A DNA stretch of 64,000 nucleotides from Yoonia sp. GPGPB17 (GCF_037892195.1 NZ_JATACI010000003.1:90068-154067); one strand, 5' to 3'. Positions 53,936-62,432 are shown, numbered from the stretch's first letter. Notes: generated from the sequence alone by a model not told the origin. Program-made: numbers and translations.

Positions 53936-53981
53936 TTTGAAAATACCGCCGCAATCGTCAGAGACAGTTTGCGGGACATCG

Positions 53982-54752
53982 ATGTTGGCGGACGCTCGGC
54001 TACTTTGGGCCGTTTTCATGGGCCCAATCTTTGTTCTGCTACTCCTTGTAATGCCCGCCATGGCCCAGACCATGCCAGAAAACGCCAGCGCAAAGAGCTA
54101 TGGCGACGGTTGGGAATGCAATATCGGGTATCGGCTAACCGACGAGACCTGTGCAGCTATTGTCGTCCCAGACAATGCGTATGAGACTAACCGCACCTAT
54201 GGATCCGGATGGGAATGTCATCACGGTTTCCGCAAGGTAGATGAGACGGCATGTGTCGCAGTCGTTGTCCCCGATGGTGGGTTTCTAGATCCATCTGGCG
54301 AACGCTGGCACTGCTTACGCGGATTTTTTAAAGTCGACGATACGTGCCAAGAGGTCGTCGTGCCAGAAAACGCCTATCTGGTGGAAGGGTCCCGTGGGTC
54401 GTCTTGGGAATGTGATCGAGGGTTTGAACAGACAGGTGACCTTTGCAGCGCCATTGCTGTTCCCGCCAACGGCTACTTGAACGGATCTCGTTATGGTCAA
54501 CCCTGGTCATGTGAACGTGGGTTTTTCGAACAGGATAGTCAGTGCCGGGCCGTCGTCATCCCAGAATTCGCATACTTTGACGATGCGTCTTACGGCGAGG
54601 GATGGAGGTGCCAGAGGGGATATGAAGTTTCCGGTGCAGGCTGCGCTGTAATCGATATCCCCGCAAACGCCCATCTTGACAGGTCTGGAAACCGTTGGGA
54701 GTGCAACCGGATTTTCCAAAAGTCCAAGGGCCAATGCGTTCTCAATAACTAA
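53982..54752 (+). CDS. Secreted Cys-rich protein with about seven tandem repeats
   Basis: 256 aa from ATG 53982 (the frame is open from 53916; ATG 54018 also possible). Signal peptide PIFVLLLLVMPAMAQ. The mature protein is seven units of about 32-36 residues of the form YG-GW-x-C-xx-G-[FY] ... C-xx-[IV]-x-[IV]P-x-NA. Each unit has two cysteines, so each may close one disulfide. The last unit is cut short (QCVLNN). Probably a surface or periplasmic binding protein; no function known. Confidence 0.8.
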   Translation: MLADARLLWAVFMGPIFVLLLLVMPAMAQTMPENASAKSYGDGWECNIGYRLTDETCAAIVVPDNAYETNRTYGSGWECHHGFRKVDETACVAVVVPDGGFLDPSGERWHCLRGFFKVDDTCQEVVVPENAYLVEGSRGSSWECDRGFEQTGDLCSAIAVPANGYLNGSRYGQPWSCERGFFEQDSQCRAVVIPEFAYFDDASYGEGWRCQRGYEVSGAGCAVIDIPANAHLDRSGNRWECNRIFQKSKGQCVLNN

Positions 54753-54811
54753 GCGCGTCGCACAAAAGCGTCCGTTTGAATAGACGGGCTAGTCATCAAA
54801 AGGAAAATACG

Positions 54812-56002
54812 ATGAAAACCGAATTCCAGACGGCAGATACCGTTCGCCTTCCCATCAGGAGTACGCAAGCGACTCCCATGATCGTAGCCGCACCGACACG
54901 ATCATCCTCGCGCACTCAGATCCCGACCGCGGTTGTCTATTGCGAGGGCAACTTTGCCAAAATTGACGGGAAGACGGCCAACGGCCTTGTACGTCATTCA
55001 CAGGCCTACAGGATCGTCTCGGTCATCGACAACGCGCACAGCGGCGAGAACAGCGGTCAGGTTCTTGATGAAGTGATCAACGCCATACCAATTCTCGGAA
55101 GTCTAGATGCCGCTATCGCCCATGCAACTACTTTGCCTGATACCTTTATCTATGGAATGGCCCCCTCAACAGGGCGGCTTTCGCCCGCTGATCGTGACGT
55201 GGTGCTGAATGCGATTGCGCGCGGCATGAACATCGTCAGTGGCCTGCATGAATACCTCAGCGACGATACCGAAATCGCGCAGGCGGCATCGGAACGGCAG
55301 GTCACCATTCGCGATATCCGCAAACCCAAGCTCAGCAAAGTCATGCGCTTATTCGATGGCAGCGTCGCAAGTGTTCATGCACTGCGCATTGCCGTTCTTG
55401 GGACCGATTGCGCGATCGGAAAACGGACCACTGCGACGGTCTTGGCACGCGCCCTCAACGCAAAGGGCATCAAGACTGTACTGGTTGGCACCGGTCAGAC
55501 GGGACTGATGCAGGGCGCAAAATATGGCGTGGCCATGGATGCCGTCCCGCCCCAATTCTGCTGTGGCGAACTTGAAGGCGCGATCGTTGCGGCCTCGGAG
55601 GCGGAACAACCCGATGTCATTTTGATCGAGGGCCAAGGTGCGCTCAGCCATCCGGCGTTCTGTACATCGGCCTTTATCCTGCGCGGCAGCCAACCCGACG
55701 CCGTCATCCTTCAGCATGCCCCAAAACGCAGCCATCGCTGCGATTTTCCCAGTATGCCAATGCCCACCCCGGCAAGCGAGATTGCTTTGATCGAGGCTTT
55801 TTCTGATACCAAGGTCATCGGTGTAACGCTCAATCACGAGGGGATGTCCGAAGCCGAAATTACAGATACAATTGGCGTACAAACAGAGAAACTCGGCCTG
55901 CCTGTGACCGACGCACTCAGGCGACCAGCGTCACATTTAATGGCAATGGTTGTAGCGGCCTATCCCGGTCTGCAGCAAAGAACACCCGTGGCCGCGATAT
56001 GA
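54812..56002 (+). CDS. DUF1611 (DgcN-like) family protein
   Basis: 396 aa from ATG 54812, with AAAGGA upstream. N-terminal Rossmann-like part (VVYCEGNFAKIDGKTANGLV) and a C-terminal P-loop domain with GTDCAIGKRTTATVLARAL and VILIEGQGALSHPAF. The DUF1611 family includes DgcN of marine bacteria, described in D-glutamate catabolism; whether this member acts on D-glutamate is not shown. The stop overlaps the racemase start. Confidence 0.85.
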   Translation: MKTEFQTADTVRLPIRSTQATPMIVAAPTRSSSRTQIPTAVVYCEGNFAKIDGKTANGLVRHSQAYRIVSVIDNAHSGENSGQVLDEVINAIPILGSLDAAIAHATTLPDTFIYGMAPSTGRLSPADRDVVLNAIARGMNIVSGLHEYLSDDTEIAQAASERQVTIRDIRKPKLSKVMRLFDGSVASVHALRIAVLGTDCAIGKRTTATVLARALNAKGIKTVLVGTGQTGLMQGAKYGVAMDAVPPQFCCGELEGAIVAASEAEQPDVILIEGQGALSHPAFCTSAFILRGSQPDAVILQHAPKRSHRCDFPSMPMPTPASEIALIEAFSDTKVIGVTLNHEGMSEAEITDTIGVQTEKLGLPVTDALRRPASHLMAMVVAAYPGLQQRTPVAAI

Positions 56003-57120
56003 GTGGTCCGCGTATAGAAATTGATCTGCGCAAGATACGCCACAACACGCGAACCATTGTTGAGCGGTTGAAGGGACGTGGCATCGGTGTGACAGCGGTG
56101 ACCAAAGCCGTGTGTGGGCACCCGGCTGTCGCCCAGGCCATGATTGATGGTGGTGTGGCGGGGTTGGCTGAGGCACGTTTGAGCAATGTAAAGCGGTTGC
56201 GCCAGGCTGGCGTGACTTGTCCGATCACCTTGATCCGCACACCAATGTTGAGCCAGGTCGATGACATCGTGCAAGTCTGTGAGGCGAGCTACAACACAGA
56301 GATACCTGTGATCGCAGCATTGGCGGCTGCTGCAATCCGACAAAACAAGGTTCACGGCGTCATCTTGATGGCCGAAATGGGTGACCTGCGCGAAGGGATC
56401 ATGCCACAACACATTGGACGTATAGGACAGCAAGTTGTGGACATGCCCGGTGTAGCGCTGAAAGGCATCGGTGCCAATTTCGCCTGTCTGAGCGGCATTG
56501 CCCCTACAGCTACCAAAATGCAGGCCTTGACCGCACTTGCCAATGAAGTCGAGGGGCGGTGTGGCCCATTCCTTCAAACAGTATCTGGCGGCAATTCTGC
56601 AAATTTGCCTTGGGCGTTCGGCTCGCGTGCGACCGGCCGGATCAACGATCTGCGCATTGGCGAAGCCATACTGCTTGGCATGGATCCGATCACAGGAGTT
56701 CAGATTGGTGGTTTGTTTCGAGACAGCTTTACGCTTGTCGCCGAAGTTATCGAAACCGAGACCAAGACAGTGAGCCCACTCTTGGGTACCGCGGATCACG
56801 CACCGGCAATCATTCGGCTCGTTCCAGCCACCCTCGAGACGACAAGGATTATTCTTGCCCTTGGAAACCAAGACGTGGATGTGGCCGGGCTTTCGATGCC
56901 TGCTGGCAGTACACTTATCGGTGCGACAAGCGATCATCTCGTCATTGGCACGACAGATCAGAAGCTCCGCGTTGGATCGGAGATGCGGTTTCAGATGAAC
57001 TATAGCGCATTGATGCGCGCCATGGCCGCGCCTGACATTCAAACGAGTCTACACAATAACCGGCCTCGGTCACAGGAAAACGATGCCCATGGTCCAAAGA
57101 AACACCTGGCATTGGTTTGA
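55999..57120 (+). CDS. Alanine/ornithine-racemase-family PLP enzyme
   Basis: 373 aa with the racemase barrel start IEIDLRKIRHNTRTIVERL and the PLP lysine in VTAVTKAVCGHP (about residue 37). Later EAILLGMDP and similar segments match the ornithine racemase branch. Overlaps the DUF1611 gene by four bases, which suggests a shared D-amino-acid pathway. The substrate cannot be told from sequence. The end (about 25 residues) looks longer than usual. Confidence 0.88.
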   Translation: MSGPRIEIDLRKIRHNTRTIVERLKGRGIGVTAVTKAVCGHPAVAQAMIDGGVAGLAEARLSNVKRLRQAGVTCPITLIRTPMLSQVDDIVQVCEASYNTEIPVIAALAAAAIRQNKVHGVILMAEMGDLREGIMPQHIGRIGQQVVDMPGVALKGIGANFACLSGIAPTATKMQALTALANEVEGRCGPFLQTVSGGNSANLPWAFGSRATGRINDLRIGEAILLGMDPITGVQIGGLFRDSFTLVAEVIETETKTVSPLLGTADHAPAIIRLVPATLETTRIILALGNQDVDVAGLSMPAGSTLIGATSDHLVIGTTDQKLRVGSEMRFQMNYSALMRAMAAPDIQTSLHNNRPRSQENDAHGPKKHLALV

Positions 57121-57169
57121 CCGACAGTGTTGGAGCCTGGCAAAGCGCAATCAAGAAGGAAATGATCAC

Positions 57170-57379
57170 TTGGCAAAACTAACAAAGACAAGCGTGTTTA
57201 AGGCTCAAGGCTCCAAAGCGGAAACACCATTGGACAAGACAACCCGCATCGTTCGCAAGATGGTCGCAGAAGAGGCTGAGCAGCGCCAAGCCAAGAACGA
57301 CCGTCTTCGCAACGCGCGCCTTGAACGGGAGGCCAACACTCCGACAAAGCCGTCGCGCCAGGGGCGCAGGAATGGTTGA
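57170..57379 (+). CDS. Small basic hypothetical protein
   Basis: 69 aa from TTG 57170, where the conserved-looking AKLTKTSVFKAQGSKAETPL begins; AAGGAA stands 11 nt upstream. Very Lys/Arg/Glu-rich and helical, ending SRQGRRNG. An ATG-started longer form overlaps the racemase and looks unnatural. Function unknown. Confidence 0.55.
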   Translation: MAKLTKTSVFKAQGSKAETPLDKTTRIVRKMVAEEAEQRQAKNDRLRNARLEREANTPTKPSRQGRRNG

Positions 57380-57467
57380 ACCCAGGCTACTACATCGCAG
57401 CACCCCACGTTTCGCCTGCGTCTTTCAATCTGCCTGAGCGACCGGACACACCAGAAGGAATTTGCCA

Positions 57468-57749
57468 ATGACGCACGCAGACGAGAGCACAACAAAAGTT
57501 CACTATATCTGTCAGACATACGTGGAACAGAAGCCAAGGCGCGACGAGCAAGCGAGTCTGAAGATTGGCAAGCAATTTCAGTATTCCACGGCAGCAGAAG
57601 CTCAGAACAGAGCAGAACGGGAAGCTCAGTCTGAGGAGTGCGCCGGTGCCGATGCCTATATGATTAGTGAAGACCCCGAGAGTGGCGAGGTTGGATCACC
57701 GAGCTTTCTTGTTAGGCTCGGGAGTGTTCCGGAAACTGATGACTTCTAG
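57468..57749 (+). CDS. Hypothetical protein
   Basis: 93 aa from ATG 57468, with AGAAGGAA upstream. Small soluble protein (HYICQTYVEQKPRRDEQASL) with two cysteines and an acidic end. Last gene before the right transposon end. No family recognised. Confidence 0.6.
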   Translation: MTHADESTTKVHYICQTYVEQKPRRDEQASLKIGKQFQYSTAAEAQNRAEREAQSEECAGADAYMISEDPESGEVGSPSFLVRLGSVPETDDF

Positions 57750-58139
57750 AACCACGCCTCTGGCAAAGTGCCTCCCAAAAGACGTACCCCCACCATGGGC
57801 CGAGTATGTTAGAAAAACGGCTATTGGCGCAGCCGATGCGAAAAGCTGGTGTCGACCGGCTCAAAACCGAAGGTTTGAATGACGGCTTCGATGACGTTAG
57901 CTGCATCGCAGCTACAACGATGGTGTGACTGCGAAGAAATGCTGCGTCAGCAATAGCTGCACCTGCACAAGTCCGCTTTGTCCGCGTTATGTTGATCCAT
58001 GAGCATTGCAGCGAAGGTCGGCTGTCGCAGCTGGTCCCAATAGAACAGTTGTTCAAACGATACAGAATCCGACCCCGCAAAATCAGTACTTTGAGAGGTC
58101 CAGAACCAAAGGGGTTCAATTGGGACAGTCCGAAAAGAG
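57750..58139. other. Gene-free inner flank of the right inverted repeat
   Basis: 390 nt without a convincing gene. It ends at the 38-bp repeat. The inner side of the left repeat (45779-46059) is likewise gene-free, as expected where Tn3-type ends keep short noncoding subterminal sequence. Confidence 0.4.
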
Positions 58140-58177
58140 CTTAGAGTGTCATTTCGCCCTCTCCCGCAAACGACCCC
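58140..58177 (-). repeat. Right 38-bp terminal inverted repeat (Tn3-family type)
   Basis: Exact reverse complement of 45741-45778, CTTAGAGTGTC inside and CGACCCC outside. It stands 646 nt upstream of repC, so insertion took place next to the replication region. Confidence 0.85.
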
Positions 58178-58822
58178 ATGTTGGCCGACTACCTGTGCGC
58201 AAGCTCCAAGGCCAGCGGCAGGCATGGATCTGGAAATCTGGTATTTTGGGCGAGTGAACGAAAAGAAACTCTGTCGCTCATCGGTTGCCGACCAACGCGG
58301 ACACGGTTGCAGGACGAGAATCGGTACGCCTGAAGAAAGCGCAAGCTGTCGGAAACACAGTCGATTAGCGTCCAAAAATGGCTGTTTTATGAAAAAAAGA
58401 TAATGGTGTAATTTTATAAAATTTACTTTTTTCTTGATGCAACCTCATCCTACATGGCATGAACGAGGTGAATCAGCTTCAAATGATTGAAGAATTTCAA
58501 AATGAACGGACGAAAACCCGAGACATGTCACTCATCAACAAAAGCATATGGCCGATCACAACTATTTGCGATCAAAGCCAAACAAGATACAAGATCGAGA
58601 TGACTACGACTCGGAAGAAAGGAACTAATCACCACAAGTAGAAACCCCCGCAAGGCGCGAACCTAACGGGGGGTTTTAGAACCAAGGGACGGCAATCCCT
58701 AGTCAGCTATAAGTTTCAAGCTCGGTTCTAACACTCCCTGAAAAAGCTGGCAAGAAAAAAACGCATTTCTGCGAACAGAGAAGATATGCCTGCTGCGTCT
58801 TGCTCCAAGTGAGGAAGATAGA
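58178..58822. promoter_or_regulatory. repC leader with a ctRNA-like hairpin
   Basis: 645 nt before repC. An AT-rich stretch (58380-58440) contains AATGGTGTAA, the inverted form of a 10-mer in the tra control region (30669-30678). At 58642-58677 a strong stem AAACCCCCG ... CGGGGGGTTTT has U-tracts for both strands, as in the antisense-RNA/S-element region before repC in repABC-type plasmids. A 60-codon frame (58459-58641) is present but unconvincing. No repA or repB precedes repC here. Confidence 0.55.
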
Positions 58823-60060
58823 ATGGGACAAACCATCATCAACATCGAGCAACTAAGACAACAGAGCGAGGGTCATCCTTGCCTACCAAGCAACTGGGAA
58901 CGCGAGAATCTCATCAGACTGATCGATGAAGTTGCACCCTTGATCGGCCTGAAGGCTAAAGCCGTCGCAACCTTTCGGGCAATGATCTCGCGCACAAAAC
59001 CGTCAGCTTTCAAGGATCCAAACGCCGAACCCATTTGCTACGTCCACCAAACAGAGATTGCACATAGCTTAAGGGTGTCTGCCAAGACAGTTCGCAACCA
59101 CGAACATGCTTTGGAGAAGCTAGGCTTGATAGAGCGTCGGACGATGGCAAACGGAGCCCGTACAGGCTTTCAAGGGTGCGGCATCTATTTCTCAGCTGCC
59201 ATTCGCGCTATCCCAGAAATGCTAGCGCGGGTCCAGGCGGCTGAAGCGGATCGAAGAGAACACGCCAAGCTGAGAGGGCTCCGGAGCACCCATTACAAAC
59301 ACACCAAGGGCGTGCTCAACGAACTGATTACCCAATACGGACGAAATGCCGAACTAAACAACCTACTTTGTAAGTTCGATGATTGGCCTCATAGCTCTGC
59401 ATTGCACAGAATGACACTTGATGACCTCTACGATCACGTTGATGAAGCCGCAGCTCTTTGCGCCAAAGTGATCGAGTTAGAGTTGAAATACCAAGAATAT
59501 GCCGCTCGACCGGAAGAAAAGGGCGCTTCCTATATACAAGATTCAAATCAAGATTCTTCAAATAAGTCTTGTAACGCAAGCGAAGCAATATGGACCGAGG
59601 ATAAATCCTCGGACGCTAATTTACGGGTGCTACGCCTAACGGCTCCGCACCATGCATAGAAAAAAAGTATGAAGACCAACCGTCGGACTACAAGAACGAA
59701 TTTATGAACAAGATCAGCCCACAGCGGTTCTTGAGTTTTTGTTCGCCAGAGATGCAAGAGCTAGTCCAACTTGCCCAGAGGGGACGATCCACACTTGCAG
59801 ACCATGACTTTGAGGAAGCAGCTTACGAACGGTTGTATCAAATCGGGATCAGCAAATCGATCTGGGACGAAGCATGTAAGTCGATGGGAAGTCCGGCAGC
59901 AACAACCTGCGTCATTATCACAGATGCAAACATGAACAGGCCGAACAACCCTGTACGATCACCAGGGGCCTACATGAGAACACTTATTAAGCAGCACAAA
60001 GACGGGAAACTGAACATTATCGCATCGCTGATCGCCATATCGGAGAGGACACGAAACTAG
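58823..60060 (+). pseudogene. repC: RepC-type plasmid replication initiator (one frameshift)
   Basis: The first frame (58823-59659) holds the winged-helix DNA-binding part with CYVHQTEIAHSLRVSAKTVR and LGLIERRTMANGARTGF. It stops soon after a three-T run (59620-59622). Reading four Ts gives FTGATPNGSAPCIEKKYEDQ and joins the C-terminal domain (ISPQRFLSFCSPEMQELVQL, WDEACKSMGSPAATTCVIIT, NPVRSPGAYMRTLI). The repaired length is about 412 aa, right for RepC. Since the plasmid replicates, the break is probably a consensus error or the halves act together. Convergent with luxI; their stops share CTAG at 60057-60060. Confidence 0.88.
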
Positions 60061-60635
60061 CGCACAGGACACTCAAACGCCAAGAAACGGCCGTCGTCAT
60101 TCGAAAGGACAGGACCACGCGGGATTGGATCGTAACCATATCGCTTGCCAATCTTGAGCAACAACGGATTGGTCAAAAAAAGGCAACGTTCAGCCCCCAT
60201 GCGTTTGATGTATTCGTTGCAGGCGCCCAAGATGTTCTTTGTGGTTTCAGGGTTTTTATCAACGGAAACGAGGCGAGTTAGCTCCCACGTTTTGTCATCC
60301 GTTGGCGGCTCACCATCGGCCCATATTTCAGAAGGAAGACTGATACGACCCAAAAACGCATCTCGGATCATGTAGCTGATAGCTGACCGCCCATGGCCAA
60401 ACTCTAAGCTGCAATTTACGAGCCTGGCCCCACCAACAACTGTTTGATGATCATGCGCGATGACGTAGTGCGCAATGGGTGCAGCATCATACTGCTCGGA
60501 TTCAACGTTCTCACCGGTCACCTCTAAAGGCCAGCCCAACTTGCCGACGAACACATCACTACGAAGGCGATAGTAACCATAAACCAAGGCCCAACCTGTG
60601 GTCGAATGTGGAAGGCGTAGGACAGAGTATTGCAT
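60057..60635 (-). CDS. luxI: LuxI-family acyl-homoserine-lactone synthase
   Basis: 192 aa. Conserved pieces: YRLRSDVFVGKLGW (Arg, Phe, Trp), ESEQYD (Asp), VVGGARLV (Arg) and TWELTRLVSV (Glu, Arg). The size and spacing match active LuxI synthases, which make acyl-homoserine lactones. It points toward repC and away from luxR, so luxI and luxR are divergent around the lux-box candidate. Signal length unknown. Confidence 0.93.
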   Translation of the reverse strand: MQYSVLRLPHSTTGWALVYGYYRLRSDVFVGKLGWPLEVTGENVESEQYDAAPIAHYVIAHDHQTVVGGARLVNCSLEFGHGRSAISYMIRDAFLGRISLPSEIWADGEPPTDDKTWELTRLVSVDKNPETTKNILGACNEYIKRMGAERCLFLTNPLLLKIGKRYGYDPIPRGPVLSNDDGRFLAFECPVR

Positions 60636-60704
60636 TGTTTCAACCTGCAGTCATCGACCAACCACTACTACCAAGGGTTGACGAGTGGAAGCCAAGAGGC
60701 AAAA

Positions 60705-60720
60705 TTACCAAATGTGGTAA
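60705..60720. promoter_or_regulatory. lux-box candidate
   Basis: TTACCA-AATG-TGGTAA, a perfect dyad between divergent luxI and luxR and 28 nt before the luxR ATG. A half-copy, AAAATTACCAAAT, recurs at 61423-61435 just after luxR and before the tandem gene pair at 61558. Fits a LuxR-type binding site. Confidence 0.65.
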
Positions 60721-60747
60721 CTTTTCAAGATGGCGAGAAGGACAGTC

Positions 60748-61410
60748 ATGATCCGAGACTATATTCCCCATTTCAACGAAATCGATGACCAACTGAGAAC
60801 AATCGGAACAACTGGATACGTCCTGGCTGTGAACATCCGGTATCTAAGACCGGAAGTGATCGAAGTCACTTATCCCGCCACTTGGTGGGAGGAGTACCGG
60901 AAAAGAATGTATGTAAGTGTAGATCCGATAGCTAAATGGTGCGTGTCATCCGAGGGCACAAAACGCTGGACCGACATTGGAAGGGACGCAACCTTCTCAT
61001 TGAACAACATCGTCATGAAAAGGGCCAAAAAACATGGCCTGAACTTTGGCATGTCCTTAGCATGCAAAGATCCGGAATTCACAGATGGATGGTCATTCCT
61101 ATCTGTCGCACGACCAGACCGTGAAGTCACCGACGCGGAAGGTGAGGAACTGTGGACTACCTTCGTTAAGTGTACAAAAATCATCAAAGAAACCGTGCTG
61201 TTAAAAAAGAGCGAACTTCTGTCTCTAGAGTTGGCGGCACAAGGTTTCACGCAGAAAGAAATCGCCAGAGAAATGGGTAAGTCGCCAGCATATGTAAAAC
61301 TACAACTGGCGTCAGCAACTCGAACCTTGCGCGGCACATCAACAACACACGCGATCGCCATAGCTCAACAGCGAGGCATGATCGACATACCAGGTGGCAT
61401 GCGATGGTGA
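60748..61410 (+). CDS. luxR: LuxR-family autoinducer-binding regulator
   Basis: 220 aa from ATG 60748, which has AGAAGGA 7 nt upstream (ATG 60730 is weaker). N-terminal ligand domain with WWEEYRKRMYVSVDPIAKWC (the Trp/Tyr/Asp-Pro pattern of autoinducer pockets) and DGWSFLSVARPD; C-terminal HTH with LELAAQGFTQKEIAREMGKS and VKLQLASATRTL. Should respond to the LuxI signal. Confidence 0.92.
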   Translation: MIRDYIPHFNEIDDQLRTIGTTGYVLAVNIRYLRPEVIEVTYPATWWEEYRKRMYVSVDPIAKWCVSSEGTKRWTDIGRDATFSLNNIVMKRAKKHGLNFGMSLACKDPEFTDGWSFLSVARPDREVTDAEGEELWTTFVKCTKIIKETVLLKKSELLSLELAAQGFTQKEIAREMGKSPAYVKLQLASATRTLRGTSTTHAIAIAQQRGMIDIPGGMRW

Positions 61411-61557
61411 CGTGAAAACGGAAAAATTACCAAATTAGCTATACCAATTAGATAGCCCAAAACGCTAAAATTAGGCGTCCCAATGGTTAAACCTTGAAAA
61501 AATTGAGGCAATCATGCTTCGCTAGAGCCAGCCAACACGACGTCAAGGGAACAAACG

Positions 61558-61953
61558 ATGGAACTAACAAAAGGACAGGTCCGTCAGACCGCAAGAGACG
61601 ACTCTGAGCTGCTGAACGCCCAAGTGTTGAAGGCAGAAGGTCGGAAGCGGTTTACCAAAAAAGGTACGGTGACAAACAACAGCGATGGCACGATTGAATT
61701 GCTTATCGAAGAGTATCCAGACGCAGGTACATCGATCAGCATAAACATGGCTCCGCCCTATGGTTGCACGAAGGCAGAAATCGTCGGCGTCTTTGCCTTT
61801 GATGGGGGTGAGGCTCGGTTTCCCATTGGGTTAGCTTCTTTTGATGAGAACCAAGCCACCCTTAGATTTTTCGGCAAACCGGTCAAAGGATCTAGAGTGC
61901 TGATACATGAAGGTCTCAAGAGCATCGATCTAAGCCATCAACTCAAGCATTGA
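61558..61953 (+). CDS. Hypothetical protein, tandem paralogue A
   Basis: 131 aa, soluble. The segment KKGTVTNNSDGTIELLIEEY ... EIVGVFAFDGG ... ATLRFFGKPVKGSRVLI aligns with the next protein, so the two are paralogues. Predicted beta-rich, loosely PilZ-like in size, but the PilZ RxxxR and DxSxxG motifs are not clear. The half lux-box at 61423-61435 lies upstream, so quorum control is possible. Confidence 0.65.
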   Translation: MELTKGQVRQTARDDSELLNAQVLKAEGRKRFTKKGTVTNNSDGTIELLIEEYPDAGTSISINMAPPYGCTKAEIVGVFAFDGGEARFPIGLASFDENQATLRFFGKPVKGSRVLIHEGLKSIDLSHQLKH

Positions 61954-61958
61954 ACGAC

Positions 61959-62432
61959 ATGGGACATTCCCAAACGCCACGTGTCACAAGTTATCCGGTA
62001 GGACTTCGCCATGGAAACACAAAACACCGCCGACATTATAGCAAACGGGTCGATGAAGTTCGCTTAAGCACCGCCTATCTTTCCAAACCAAACAGCAACG
62101 AAACCGTGAAAATTGGCTCGCTTATCCAGACAGACCACGGAGCACTACTGTTGTGGCTCTTTTCCTACCCGATCAAAGGACAGGTCATCGAAATCGAACT
62201 CTCCAACGACTTTGGCACTGAAACAAACGAGGTAGGGGTTCTAATCGACCACGAGAGCTGCCAACCTGAATTCTCTGTTGGAGAAGTCAAAATAGCGAAT
62301 AATCGTGCCCAGATGACAATGTTCGGGATCCCTGTTTTTCCTGCTACATTTTTGCTGAAGCCGCCAAAAGAACCATTTTGCGCATCTCTAGCCGCATCAG
62401 TATCGCAAAACTCAGAACAGATTTCAGCCTGA
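61959..62432 (+). CDS. Hypothetical protein, tandem paralogue B
   Basis: 157 aa from ATG 61959 (TTG 61950 would overlap the previous stop). The core KIGSLIQTDHGALLLWLFSY ... EVGVLIDHESC ... AQMTMFGIPVFPATFLL matches paralogue A in order and spacing. It has an extra basic N terminus (RHGNTKHRRHYSKR). A 259-nt gap to the convergent hydrolase holds no gene I can support. Confidence 0.65.
   Translation: MGHSQTPRVTSYPVGLRHGNTKHRRHYSKRVDEVRLSTAYLSKPNSNETVKIGSLIQTDHGALLLWLFSYPIKGQVIEIELSNDFGTETNEVGVLIDHESCQPEFSVGEVKIANNRAQMTMFGIPVFPATFLLKPPKEPFCASLAASVSQNSEQISA

Larger units (their letters stand above)
45741..58177. mobile_element. 12.4-kb segment bounded by Tn3-type inverted repeats, lacking a transposase
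   Basis: Enclosed by perfect 38-bp inverted repeats oriented outward. It carries about 18 genes: copper handling, a Crp/Fnr regulator, a short tyrosine recombinase, BLUF, PKHD hydroxylase, Cys-rich repeat protein, DUF1611 and racemase, and two small genes. No gene of the size or type of TnpA, and no serine resolvase, is present. It could be a nonautonomous Tn3 derivative moved in trans, or two ends left by separate insertions, since the flanks do not form a duplication. Confidence 0.65.

Noticed and set aside
55960..57042. Long minus-strand frame (360 codons) opposite the racemase gene
   Set aside because: The translation is rich in His, Cys and Arg with no family features, while the plus strand carries a clear enzyme. 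It is a shadow frame.
45741..58177. A hidden Tn3 transposase or serine resolvase in the cassette
   Set aside because: All sizeable frames are accounted for by other families, and no frame approaches TnpA length.
45736..58182. Target-site duplication around the Tn3-type repeats
   Set aside because: Flanking pentamers are TTTAC and ATGTT, not identical; no duplication is claimed.
58459..58641. 60-codon frame upstream of repC
   Set aside because: No ribosome site, no recognisable pattern, and it lies in the leader/antisense region; left out as a gene.
61558..62432. PilZ-domain assignment for the tandem paralogues
   Set aside because: The RxxxR and D/NxSxxG motifs are not clearly present in either protein; kept as unknown.
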